Shown: positions 9,701 to 20,372 of the stretch, piece by piece | Numbering within the stretch: position 1 is the stretch's first letter | Layout: each line of letters starts with the position of its first letter | Assembly: GCA_039809345.1 (NCBI GenBank) | Contig: JBDHUW010000001.1 | Location: forward strand, 1-64,000 | DNA: 64,000 nucleotides | Direction: 5' to 3' | From: JBDHUW01 sp039809345 | Lineage (GTDB): Bacteria > Patescibacteriota > Gracilibacteria > Absconditabacterales > Absconditicoccaceae | Program-made: the position numbers and the translations under genes | The notes under the pieces: model-generated | Database searches by the model: none | Told to the model about the DNA's origin: nothing | The model's input: the letters and a program-made list of their open reading frames with translations, nothing else

Positions 9701-10918
9701 ATGCAATCATTCAAAAAAGACTTCCCAATTTTCACTCAAAATCCAGGTATGATATACTTAGATTCCGCGTCTACAGCTCAAAAACCAAGCCATGTGATCG
9801 ATGGCATGAGTACATTTTTACAGACATCATATGCCAATATCCATCGTGGCGCATACGCTATCAGCGAACAAGCTGAAGATCTCTATATTGCATCAAAAGA
9901 AAAGGTAGCTAGCATGGTTCTAGGATGTAGTGCTGATGAAATAATCTACACATACAATGCTACATACGCATACAATATGCTTGCTGAATCTCTTTGGTAT
10001 TCTGGAGTTTTGAAGGCCGGAGACAGCGTATTGATTGATGTTGCTGAGCACCATGCCAATATAGTTCCCCGACAAATGCTTTCTCAACGCCATGGGATCG
10101 TTGTAGAATGGCTAGAAGTAAATGAGAACTTTGCATACGATATGAATGATTTTCAAAAAAAATACCATGATAGAGTCAAGGTAGTTTCTTTGAGTGCTGC
10201 ATCAAACGTGACATGAGCACGCTACAACATAGCAGAAATTAGCTGACTACTTCGTCCAGAAACGTTTTTTATCATAGATGGATCGCAAGCAATTCCTCAT
10301 GGCACAATAGACGTGAAAAAACACCGTATCGATGCGCTTGTTTTCACAGGACACAAAATCATGGCAGACACCTGATTGTGAATACTCTATCTGGCGAAAG
10401 GGCATATAAAATCACTCCAACCAGCACGAGGAGGCGGAGGAATGATTGAAGACGTGCATGTATCAGGGTTTAGATCTGCGTCAGGATGGCAAAAGTTCGA
10501 ACCATGAACATCCCATATCGTATGAGCAGTTTCTCTTTTGAAAGCATTAGAATACATAGAGTCGATTTGAGGATTTGCAACCATACAAGCACACGAAAAA
10601 GAGTTAGTGTCTTATGCACTCGCTCGTTTTGCAGAAAATAAAAATCTAAAACTTTTGGGAGTACAAGAAGCAGAAAATAGAATGTGAATATTCTCATTTA
10701 TCATCAACAATGACTCAAACAATACGCAGATAGGCGAAAAACTAGCATTAGAAAATATTTGCGTAAGATGTGGAGGACATTGTACACATCCGCTCTTCCA
10801 CAAACTTGAGCAAAATGGCTCTTGCAGAGCGTCTACATATATATACACTGACATAAGTGATTTAGAAAAATTCTTTTTATCATTAGAGGTTCTTACATCA
10901 TGAAAAAATTCACAGTAA
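9701..10918 (+). CDS. sufS: Cysteine desulfurase, SufS/CsdA family
   Basis: A 405-residue PLP enzyme that takes sulfur from cysteine for Fe-S cluster assembly. Seen in order: DSASTAQKP, NIHRGAYAIS, EHHANIVPWQ, IIDGSQAIPHG, the PLP lysine in FTGHKIMADTG (Lys219), and the active cysteine in VRCGGHC. CGA at 10070-10072 codes the tryptophan of HHANIVPWQ, the single best proof of CGA as Trp here. ATG 9701 gives the usual family start; in-frame ATGs at 9671 and 9686 and a GTG at 9653 are alternatives. It overlaps the following VKOR gene by 19 bases, so the two are probably co-translated. Confidence 0.95.
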
Positions 10919-11325
10919 TTATCATCCTAGGTATCATCGCTACAATCAACGCTGCATACCTCAGTTGCAAAGCACGAGGTGTATTCTGAGATGGTAAAGC
11001 ATTTTGTGACATCAGTAGCAAACGATCATGTGCAAATGTTGTAAATCATCCTGCTGCATACATAGGTCCTATCCCATTCCCCGCAACCGCGCTATTGGTT
11101 TATCCTATCATCATCATCTTTGCAATATTGGGATCTCGCAGCAAAACTCCAAAGAAACAATATGAAATACTCACATATATAGCATGAGCCGGTATTTTAT
11201 ACAATGGATATTTCATCGCACAAGAGTTTTTCGTAATCAAAGCATTTTGCCCACTGTGCCTCCTCTGTACATGAATTATCATAGCAATATTCACGATGAG
11301 TTTATTGTGATGGAAAAAGAAGTAA
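10900..11325 (+). CDS. Vitamin K epoxide reductase (VKOR)-family membrane thiol oxidoreductase
   Basis: A 141-residue four-helix membrane protein. The VKOR redox pattern is present: an early cysteine pair region (Cys22 and Cys36), SC..V (Cys44 region), and the membrane CPLC followed by LLC near residue 118. Bacterial VKOR works in place of DsbB, passing electrons from extracytoplasmic disulfide formation to quinone. That would fit the many cysteine-rich exported proteins encoded further along. No DsbA/thioredoxin domain is fused. It overlaps sufS by 19 bases and faces dgkA across a 15-base gap. Confidence 0.88.
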
Positions 11326-11340
11326 TAAGAAGTTTTTTCT

Positions 11341-11763
11341 CTACCCCACAAAATACCTCACGCCATTTTCTATATGACGCATAATAATTAGTATTCATAC
11401 AATAGCAGCAGTGATAGAAATAATCATACTAGCTCATGCTGCTATATCTTTGATGTCCTCTAGGTCCTCATGACGATAATCAGAGTAGTGATCTACAATT
11501 TTTTCTATAGCTGTATTGAGAAGCTCACACATGAGTACGGCTCATATACACAAAACGATAATCCCCCACTCCAAATATGTAGCACCAAAATATGCCATGA
11601 TCAATGTGATTACTATCGCTCACAGAAACATGATTTTGATGTTTCTCTCCCTATAAACTGCCTTGTAAATTCCACGCAATGCGAAATATGAGCTTTTCAT
11701 CAATCTTCTGAGAGCCATAGCAGGACTATTTTTGACATTGTAAAATATATGTTTTCAACTCAT
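11341..11763 (-). CDS. dgkA: Diacylglycerol/undecaprenol kinase
   Basis: A 140-residue DgkA-family membrane kinase, phosphorylating diacylglycerol or undecaprenol. The family core CELLNTAIEKIVDH (E..NTAIE..VD) is intact, preceded by RERNIKIMFLGA and flanked by three hydrophobic segments. In Gram-positive-type organisms this family recycles undecaprenol for cell-wall synthesis, which suits the murC, VanY and SLH genes nearby. The start chosen is ATG 11761-11763 (complement); it overlaps the end of hflX by 38 bases, so translation is likely coupled. Confidence 0.9.
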
Positions 11764-12868
11764 TCAATCACTCTCACGTATGAGCAGAAACAAAGAGTGG
11801 ATTGAAATCAGCATAATCTTCCTGGATTTTTTTGCGTTGCTCTGGCGTCAAAAGATCTGATTTATTGAATACATAACGCCTTGGTTGCTGTGCCTGTATT
11901 TTGTGTAAGATTGTATCCACCACATGCATCTTGTCACTAATCTTTGGGTCTGCGGCATCCACCACATGCAACAGCAACTGAGAATGAATACTGTCTTCCA
12001 ATGTCGAGGTAAATGCCTCTATCAGATCCGGTGGCAAGTCACGAATAAATCATATGGTGTCATTGACAAGCGTCTTTTTCGACGCATAGAGAGACCGGTC
12101 TCCATCGGTTGGTGGTTTCATCTCTCACACTGCAGTTCCGAGGGTAGCAAAAAGCTTATCCTCTACCAGAATATTTTTCCCTGTAAGCGCATGCATCAAC
12201 GCCGATTTCCCAGCATTTGTATATCATACAATACCTACAGTAAACAAGTCTCTACGCACTCTACCTGCACGATGCAATCCACGAACTTTTTTATATTTTT
12301 CTAGCTCCTTTTGGATTACGAGTTTTTTATCCTTCAAGTGCCTGCGCATACGCTCTGTATTCGTCTCTCATATTCATCTTCCCGCTCTTCATCCTGATCA
12401 TCATGTACCTCATCACTGACGAGAAAGTTCCATACCCATACCAAATATACGAGGTCACATATGGTGTATCGCCGCAAGTTCTATTTGTAATCTTGCCTCA
12501 GTACTCGTAGCATGTCTTTCAAATATTTTTAATATCAAATCTACACGATCCCACACCTGGATCCCATCTTTGCGAAAAAGCTCAGAGACATTGTAAATTT
12601 GTCCAGGCTTCATGATGTTTCAAATGATCAACAAATTCGCACGATTTGCTATCATGTCCTCTTTGATTTCATCTAATTTTCCACTTCAAACATAGGTGCG
12701 ATAGTCTGGTTGAGAACGCTTCTGCACAACTTTCACGATTACTACTCATTTGTACGTATTGACCAAACTTTCAAGCTCCAATAAACGATCTTGAATAAAT
12801 TCTTGCGGAAAGATTGGAGGAATCACATCCACCACATAAACACGTAACTCGTTTTGTTTTTCTGTCAT
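11726..12868 (-). CDS. hflX: GTPase HflX
   Basis: A 380-residue ribosome-associated GTPase that splits stalled or stressed 70S ribosomes. The N-terminal HflX domain (YVGSGKLDEI) is followed by the glycine-rich linker after MELSRQGGG, where many glycines are TGA. The helical segment and the G domain come next: G1 GYTNAGKS (about 215-222), DTIGFIRDLP (about 270), and NKSD (about 335). The C-terminal subdomain is short. It sits 3 bases after trhO and overlaps dgkA, forming a three-gene minus-strand operon. Confidence 0.96.
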
Positions 12869-12871
12869 ATA

Positions 12872-13963
12872 TTAATCTTTGAAGATAATTGTTTCTTTTT
12901 GCGAAACCATGTGATTGAATCTTGTAGATCACAATCGTTCATCTATATGTTTCGTAGTAGTTTCTTTGTAATGTTCTACCATCTCTGGCTTCACTTTGAT
13001 GGTGCTACGCATTTTCTGATACTGGAACCAATCTCGGTCGACATCCTTGATCAATAGATCTTGCTTTGCCTTTTCACAACACTCTTGTGAGCAAAATCAC
13101 ATATGCTTCTTATACTCCTTCTTGTCAGCTATGATACGCGCATTGCATGGAGAATAGCGACAATTTTCACAGTTGTCAGAAGGCTTACCTGTATAAATAC
13201 ATTCGCCTATCGTCACATGAGTATGTTCATCTCAGACATGCGTAGAAACTCTACCATCAAACGTATAAAGATTACCCAGCCAGTTCCCATCATTGTATGA
13301 GTTTACATATTTGACTACTCATCACTCCAACGCATAAACATCTTTGAGTCATGCTTTTTGCACCATAGCAGAAAGTTTTTCACAACGAATTCCTCACGTA
13401 CAGTATCGAATTATCTTTTTGTCACCAAACATCTTTTGATATTTTTCCAATAGCTCTGGGACTTCACGGAAATTGATTGTCCCAGCAGGAATTGCATTTT
13501 TGAAATGTCACAATTTATACTCATAATCATTGCGCATGTCGACAATCACCCAGTCTTCAAGATCTCATGAATCAATCAACTTCTTGAAATCCTCTGGAGA
13601 CATCTCTCTACGGTATTCTTCTATTTCTGCCTGCGTTACAGTGGTTCAGAGTGCTACTATCTCTTTGCGATATTTGACTATCATCTTATCAAAATAGTAA
13701 TCATCAACTTGTGTTGCCTTGATATCTATATCTGGAATATCTTTGAAATACTTGCTTGCTTGCAGATACAGTCTATATGCTTTGATTTGCCCAGCATTAC
13801 CAGTCAACGTAGCACTAATTCATTCTTGCCCTATATAAATACGTCACTTGACTCAAATTCATTTACAGAACTCAGCGTGGTCAAGGACTTCTTGATGCGG
13901 ATCTTGAATATCCACAAACTTATAAAACGTCAAAAGTGTGTAATCTAGTCTTTTTTTTGCCAT
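12872..13963 (-). CDS. trhO: tRNA uridine-34 hydroxylase TrhO (rhodanese-like)
   Basis: A 363-residue TrhO/YceA-type protein that hydroxylates U34 of some tRNAs. The N-terminal ferredoxin-like domain (LLTFYKFVDI, GRIYIGQEGISATLTGN) is followed by a rhodanese domain with VDMRNDYEYKLGHFKNA and the catalytic CTGGIRCEK (Cys188, Cys194). A C-terminal zinc-binding region has NCENCRYSPC and FCSQECC. U34 modification could be of special interest in a recoded organism, but nothing here links the two. First gene of the trhO-hflX-dgkA run. Confidence 0.95.
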
Positions 13964-13990
13964 GTTTTTGTAGAAACATATAAATAATCA

Positions 13991-14008
13991 TAAGAGTTGT
14001 TGCTCTTA
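13991..14008. repeat. Small hairpin upstream of trhO
   Basis: TAAGAG/CTCTTA with a six-base loop in the 148-base gap between the Nudix gene and trhO. No T tract follows; the role is unknown. Confidence 0.3.
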
Positions 14009-14111
14009 GAGTATATCACATACTTGTATGAGTGTAATGATTTGGATAGAAATGTATAGTTTTTTTAAGGAAAAGGAAAATGGGATCACCACTATAAAGT
14101 ATCTGGAGATA

Positions 14112-14597
14112 CTATTCATTTAATTTTACCAAATCAATCATACTATCATACTCTAGAGATGATGATAACCAGGGTATATAATTTTGTAAACTACTGAAAG
14201 GAACTGTTTTAATGAATTTTATTTGATCCGATTCTCACTTAACTTCATTAATCGATAAAACTAATTGATCAGATACTGTTCACAATGAGAGCCAAAACCT
14301 TACCTGTAGATATGCAGTTTTATTTTCAATGACATGATAATATCAAAACAATTCAGGTTTGTTTTCATTAGTTATTTTGATTCACGTTTCTTCAAACACT
14401 TCTCTTTCTAATGCATTATATATGTTTTCGTTAGCTTTGGGTTTTCATCAAGGCAATTGCCACCTAATTCAATCTTTAGAAACGATTACCAACTTACAAT
14501 CTTTCGTGCAAATCCAACAGTAAACTTGTTTTACTTCAATGTTAGTGTGTGTGTGTTCAATAACTCCATTGAGGATTCGTTGGCGCACAATATCCAT
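14112..14597 (-). CDS. Nudix hydrolase
   Basis: A 161-residue Nudix hydrolase. The Nudix box Gx5Ex7REVxEExGI is complete (GKPKANE through REVFEETGI, about residues 54-76) and the preceding RWQLPGG is typical; several of these glycines are TGA. The substrate, usually a nucleoside diphosphate linked to another group, cannot be told from sequence. It is followed by a small hairpin AGTATC/GATACT at about 14098-14113. The 5' side opens into a long non-coding stretch. Confidence 0.92.
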
Positions 14598-15102
14598 GGT
14601 TTTTTATAAATTAGATTAAACTACTTAGGTGCACTATATCTTAATTGTATTCTAGATTTATTCTTAGCATTCTCAAGTAAGAATCTCACCCACCTCTTTT
14701 TTTCTTACTTTTTTCTAAGCACATAATCAAGTCGCAAAGCTATTTTTGCATATACCAAATGTTTTCTCATCTTAATCACCGACCAAAAAAAACACTTCTA
14801 CATCCACTTCTCCACACATGTAAATATCCAACCACGACCAAATCCCACAAAACACAGTCTTAAAGCGCATTTCCACGACATCAATATTTTTCATATCTTT
14901 GTCAATTTTTTTCCTATTTTGAATTCGTAGGATGCGGACGTATCAATCATGATACTCAATCCTTCCAATGGGGTGTGGGTCGTAATAAGTTTACTGGCAT
15001 TAACTATTATGCCGCATCCTCTTTGGGAGAAGTAATCTACTCATCAACATAACATAGTTTTATTTCTTTCTATGAGTCTGTATGGAATGAATCGCGCTCA
15101 CT
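14598..15102. other. Non-coding stretch with two long inverted repeats
   Basis: About 500 bases without a gene I can support. Repeat 1: AAGTAAGAA (14675-14683) with TTCTTACTT (14702-14710), flanked by CTTAG (14663-14667) and CTAAG (14715-14719), then T-rich on the plus strand. Repeat 2: AGGATGCGG (14929-14937) with CCGCATCCT (15012-15020), a 9-bp closing stem around a 74-base interior. The interior has its own GTATC/GATAC hairpin, so a multi-branch RNA is possible. A plus-strand frame through repeat 2 also reads a protein-like stretch without a start codon, so a gene remnant is another possibility. Confidence 0.45.
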
Positions 15103-16302
15103 ATGGATGCCGTATTTCAAGAAACAATCTGAATCAATGAAATACAAATGCAGTATTATGAAAATATATACGCACTTCCTCATCTACAATACATTCAACA
15201 TACATGTCAAAGCACACTATCACACATAGAGAAAAAACACATGTTTATTCTGATGATACTCTACACAAATGACGGGAAAGTCTATACGCAATACGATGGG
15301 ACAACCCGATGACTTCCTGGGACCAGCATCCCCAAAAACGAGAAAATCCACACAAGTATCAGTACACTGCTTCACTCAATCAATCCTAATGTGATAGTCA
15401 GTAGCATACAACCAATCTGCTTCATTGATAACACGTTTTGCCACAAAATGACAGCACATACGTTGCACGGCCTCGTCTATTGTGCTAAAATAGAAAACAA
15501 AGAAGTGCTTGAAAAATCCTCTTGATGATGACTCTTTTATTTGTCAGATGAATATATAGAGGGGATACAAAAATACGGGAACAAGGATGTTTTACAGTAT
15601 TTTTACTCACAATACTACAACAAACTCATCAAGCAACCAGCCGAAGAATCGATACTGGAAGAAATTGATACGCAAGCCAAACACAAAAGAAGGTATGAAG
15701 TATATCGCAAGCGATGGAAGCCGATCATGAAGGCATTGGGAATAAATAGGAATGGCGAAATCAAAAAACGAATAATCGAACAATGCGCATGAGCACAGAG
15801 TGTCATAGATGTTTCATGTTGAGACGATACACTTTGTAATCAAATAGCGTCACAAATAGACGGAATAGTCGTAGCTAATGATATAATACGAGCACAGACG
15901 CATTGAATTCAGGGAGAGTATGAAAATCTACTCTACACGAATCATGCTATAGAGAAAATGCCATTTAGAAAGGATGCCTTTGATATTGCAGTATGCAAAA
16001 ACACATTGCATCACATGCAAAATAGACAACAGCTGATCGAAGCGGTTGAAAAAATCAAATATATAGCCAAAAAAATAATTATCGTGGAAATAGAAAAACC
16101 GGATCAAACATGAGGGATAGCACATATATTGCACAAAAAGCTCTATCGTGGTTTTTTGCACGATGTGGGAGGGGCATTCTTTGACAACAATCAATTTACA
16201 TTGCTTGTCGAACACTGCTTTGCCTGTACCCACAAGATTGAATACACGACATTTACTACTCCGCAGTGAAAGTATCATAGTGCGATAATTACCAAATTAT
16301 AG
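15103..16302 (+). CDS. Fusion of a degenerate Nudix-like domain and a SAM-dependent methyltransferase
   Basis: A 399-residue protein. Residues about 45-145 resemble a Nudix fold (FILMILYTNDGKVYTQYDG, RGLPGT) but lack a proper REUxEE box, so hydrolase activity is doubtful. From about residue 230 a class I methyltransferase follows: motif I VIDVSCGDDTLCNQI, then FDIAVCKNTLHHM (motif IV region, YGEFDI-like) and KKIIIVEIEKPD (post-motif strand). The substrate is unknown. An in-frame ATG at 15082 would add seven residues. The next gene starts 26 bases later on the same strand. Confidence 0.75.
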
Positions 16303-16328
16303 ATTCTTTATCCTTAATATATCGATCC

Positions 16329-16901
16329 ATGCAAATTGAATATGAGGTGAAATTTAGAGAAATCAATCCTGATGAGGTTAGAAAATCGCTTTCTCAAAAT
16401 GGCTGAATTTGCACCATACCACTTAGACGTATGCAAAGATATGTCTTTGCTCATCCATCAAAAAATAATGCATATATTAGAATCAGACACGAAGGCAACA
16501 AGACAACAACCTCATACAAAGAAGAAGGACGAGAAAATACCATAGACAGTGTACAAGAAATAGAGGTGACAATCGACAACGCAGAAGCTATGAGACAACT
16601 ATTCCTGAGCATAGGGCTGAGGGAAAAAGCGATTCAGGAAACATACAGAGAAACATGGGAGATAAATTGAAACGTGGTGACTATAGATAGGCGACCATGA
16701 TTGAAGCCTTTTATAGAAGTAGAGGGTTCTGACGCAAAATCAGTAGAAAATTGTTGTGAAAAATTATGATACAGTATGGATGATGCAATTTTTGGAACTG
16801 TGTCAGATATGTATTTTTTGGAACTATGAATTCCAAAAGAAAAAATAAATGAAACGAGAGTAATTACTTTTGACTCTCCACCTTTACCATATACTGGATA
16901 A
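16329..16901 (+). CDS. CYTH-domain protein (triphosphatase/adenylate-cyclase-like fold)
   Basis: A 190-residue CYTH/triphosphate-tunnel protein. The N-terminal signature ExExK is present (MQIEYEVKF: Glu4, Glu6, Lys8). Paired charged strands follow: RYVFAHP, AYIRIRHEGNK, TSYKEEGREN, VQEIEVTIDN, RETWEI, VVTIDRRPGLKPFIEVEG and the closing YFLELGI. This fold hydrolyses inorganic or organic triphosphates with a divalent metal. It is followed after 3 bases by a dTMP-kinase-like gene, so a nucleotide-related role is plausible, but that is inferred from position only. Confidence 0.88.
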
Positions 16902-16904
16902 AAA

Positions 16905-17606
16905 ATGAATATTCTAAAAATAGCAATCGATGGTATTCATAGATCATGAAAATGAACACAAATATGATTGCTAGAAAAAAGATTGGATCATGCTCAGGTA
17001 AATCATGAAACCATCAGATGAGCACATTATAGAAATTGAGATTGAAATCATCGAACAGATCCACATTCGCCTTGGCGACAAAAAAATAAATATAAAAACA
17101 ATTATGCTGAAAAAGAAAAAAGATTATTGGACGACATTATATATTTTTACAGAAATCTCCTTATTTGACATTTAAATGAAAATAATTTAAATAATTGTAC
17201 AATTATTCAAGACAGATCCATAGCTGGAACATGTTTATTTAATTATTCTCTCGGACTAAAAAACAATAAAGAATTAATTAATAATTATACAATTCCCGAT
17301 TTAATATTTATTTTGCAGCCCAGTAAGGAATCAATTATAGACAGAATTAAAAATGATTTGTTGACAAATATAGACAGGGGCGAATGAGAAATAAATAAAA
17401 TGAGGATATTATATAAAAAAGAATATATTGAAAATAATTATGATAAATATTACGAGTGAATTTGACATTTACCGAGTGAGATTAAAAACAATATTATACA
17501 CATAACATACAATAAAAATAATTATATATCGCCAGAAATAATAGATGCTATGATTTGGGAAAATATAATATCGAATCCTAGGTGCTATTTTAGGGAAGGA
17601 CTGTAA
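16905..17606 (+). CDS. dTMP-kinase-like nucleoside/nucleotide kinase
   Basis: A 233-residue P-loop kinase. GIHRSGKGTQ (residues 10-19) is a thymidylate-kinase-type P-loop, with the key glycine from TGA. IIQDRSIAGT is the DR(Y/S) motif of the family, and PDLIFILQPSKESIIDRI is the usual helix after the strand. The middle is asparagine- and lysine-rich and more AT-rich than its neighbours, and the lid region is divergent, so the substrate may not be dTMP. Several tryptophans would come from CGA. Confidence 0.75.
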
Positions 17607-17750
17607 ATATATGATTTAGACAAAATAATTGCAAAACAAAAAATGTTTTTTTGATAACTGTTTTATATCGATTTCACCGATCATTAATTTGCAATGTTTA
17701 AAAAAATAAATAATTCACAGATGTGGACAAAATAATTTATTTAATAATCG

Positions 17751-19589
17751 ATGAGGATGAATACTCAGCACCTAAAAAACAAATGGAAAAATATTTATGA
17801 AGTCTTCTTCTCTCAAAATAAAATAATATTTTCCACCCCATTTGTATTGTCATGGACATGAGAATCTGATTTCAAATATTCAGGAATAGCAATAAAACAA
17901 AAAATACCATTGAGAATGTATATATGAATTAAATCCCACGGAGAAAAATGAATTCATTTTGGGAATATTGTTTATAGAGATTTTTCTGAAAATACTTTTA
18001 TCGAATCTCCTCTAAAAGAATATGCTGCATATTGGAAACATATTGAGCAATTTATAAATAATTGAGCAATTGATCGAACCGAATGATATCAGATTTCGAT
18101 CTTATCTGAACTTCCTAGATGAGCGTGAATGTGATTTGATAGTATTTTGTCTCTTCTGTTGGCAACTGCAGTACATAGATTATTGAAAAATGAATCGGTA
18201 TTATTGGAAGATGAAAACACAGTGCATGAAGACATCAACAATTCACAACACCCAATATACGACATAGTCAGATATGCTGAACTCATAGACTCACAGATAA
18301 AATGATACAGGTATATCAGTAGCGATATATTGACGTCTATCTGTCCTGGGAGATTTCCTATTGTATCATTTAGTGAGGATACACAATGAATTGGGAAAAA
18401 AGAACTATTGTCAGCGCAGGATTATAAGTTTTTTGTATATCCACTCAATGTATTGTATCAGGATATTGGTGATACCCCGTACTCTCCTATAGACTACTGA
18501 GTAATTTATTCATGAAGGCCAACGCTATCTGAATATATCAATCAAGATTGATCAACCAAAGAAGTCACTGAAACACTTGCGTTTGCAACACAAACTTTTA
18601 GCAAACATATTTCAAACATATCTGCAAATAGAAAACCTAAATTCTACAAAGAAATACTAAAAGAGCATGAAAAGTGAAATGATTTCATGGTACACACACA
18701 GCTTTGATACAACAGCTTTGAGATTCTAAAAAATCTAAAGTGAATATTTCAAAGGTGGTACTCAGAAGACGATGTAAAAAAATTGCTTTGATCCATCACG
18801 AAATCTAGACATGCGCACAATGCATCAAAAAGAGCATCAAGCCATCTAAGCGCACTTGTTACATGTCTTCAACAGTATTTCTGACAAAGGCAAGATCTCT
18901 TGTGAATCTCATACAACAACTCTAGTATCATGGGGTGATCAATATTTTTTGTAACTCCAATAGAATGACTGAGAAAAAATATTCTCAATACCCTCAATCA
19001 CGCTCAATTTGATTTCCCATGAGCCAATTTACTCTATGCTAATCGGGTAGATGGAATAGAGGAAGATGCTGTACTGTGCGAGCAAGACCTCCTTCAACTC
19101 AAAACATCAAGCTATGTTCGCAAAAACATGTTGATGCTAGAGCTCCCTGATAAGAATTATATTTTTGGAGATCACAATCATCTTATTCAAAGTAAGCAGG
19201 TTGATATTATTTTAGACACGATACATGGGAAAATATATACATATTGACAGAAGTTGACATCAAAAGACGTGCACTCTCAGAGCTGAACGATAGAGATGCT
19301 TTTATATGCAATAGAACATATCTGAACAGATATTCCCAACAGGATGCTTCCACTTTCGAGCTACTCCAGATCAAAAAATGAGATGCTGGGGAAAATCATC
19401 ATACCACTCCTGAAAACAATCAAAGAGAAAACGCAAAAAGATCTTCTCCTTGAATGCTATGGTGGAGTGTATGATTACTACTTGAGGCTCAAAAAGGGTG
19501 ATGTAAAAATTGGTGTATTGAAAAAAGCATGAGATATCCCCCATCAAGAAAAAGCATATACACTCTCTCCAGTGAGTACCTATTGATAA
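17751..19589 (+). CDS. GHMP-kinase-superfamily-like protein, 612 aa
   Basis: N-terminal STPFVLSWTGESDF resembles GHMP motif 1 (PGRV.L.GEH.D). ILSELPRGAGMGFDS resembles motif 2 (P.G.GLGSS) but lacks the usual double serine. SSIMGGSIFFVTP near residue 400 resembles motif 3 (G.GGG..v.l). The family phosphorylates sugars, mevalonate or homoserine; here the altered motif 2 and the extra 150-200 C-terminal residues leave substrate and even activity open. ATG 17757 is an alternative start two codons inside. A 144-base AT-rich gap without features precedes it. Confidence 0.65.
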
Positions 19590-19617
19590 TCATTTGGCAT
19601 TCACTATATTGCATAGC

Positions 19618-20349
19618 ATGCAATTGCCACCTAATGTACGTGAAAAAAAAGATACCATATATGACTTTATAGGTACTCTTTCAATAGACAAAAACAGCGT
19701 GAAGAATGAAGATCTTCTCCTCACAGCCTTTGTCCACAAATCATACGCTGCGGATTATGCGGGAGATTTTGTGCACAATGAAAGACTCGAATTTTTGGGG
19801 GATGCGATACTTTCAGCTATCATAGCTAAACTTTTGTATGTGATGTATCCAGCCCATGCAGAATCTGACCTTACTCTCTACAAAATAGCTCTCGTGAGAG
19901 CAGAAAATCTAGCAGAGGTTGCTAAGGATATTGGCCTAGATAAAGTGATATTGCTGTGAAATGGGGAGGAAAGAAACAATGGAAGAGAGAAAACTACGAT
20001 CCTCTGTGACTGCTTGGAGGCAGTGCTCTGATATCTCTATATCGATTTCTGACCAGATACAGTTGAAAACGTAATCCAAAACCATATCTTAGGTAAACTG
20101 TCAGCTCATACTGATATTAGTGTCAAAAGTTTCAAATCACATCTCCAAGAGCATATTCAAAAACTCTACAAGATTACACCGACATACAAGGAAATCGAAA
20201 TATGAAAAGAACCTACTACCTGAGATATTCTCTATGAGTCTCGTGTGTATATGTGAGAAGAACTACTATGAATATGAACAGGTACAAACAAAAAGAAAGC
20301 GCAAGAAACCGCAGCTAAATCAGCATTTGAAAAACTATCTAGTACATAA
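19618..20349 (+). CDS. rnc: Ribonuclease III
   Basis: A 243-residue RNase III that cuts double-stranded RNA, mainly rRNA precursors. The nuclease signature NERLEFLGDA (about 54-63) is perfect, with LLLTAFVHKSY before it and the second acidic site in LCDCLEAVLG, where TGA supplies the final glycine. A C-terminal dsRNA-binding domain follows (FKSHLQEHIQK to KKKAQETAAKSAFEKL). ATG 19618 gives the usual N-terminus; a TTG 24 bases upstream is less likely. secF follows after 23 bases. Confidence 0.96.
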
Positions 20350-20372
20350 ACTGTCTTCTACTTCTTAAAAAT

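Noticed and set aside
14781..14900. A 40-codon minus-strand frame beginning MKNIDVVEMRF
   Set aside because: Short, in a G/T-skewed stretch, with no motif or neighbour support.
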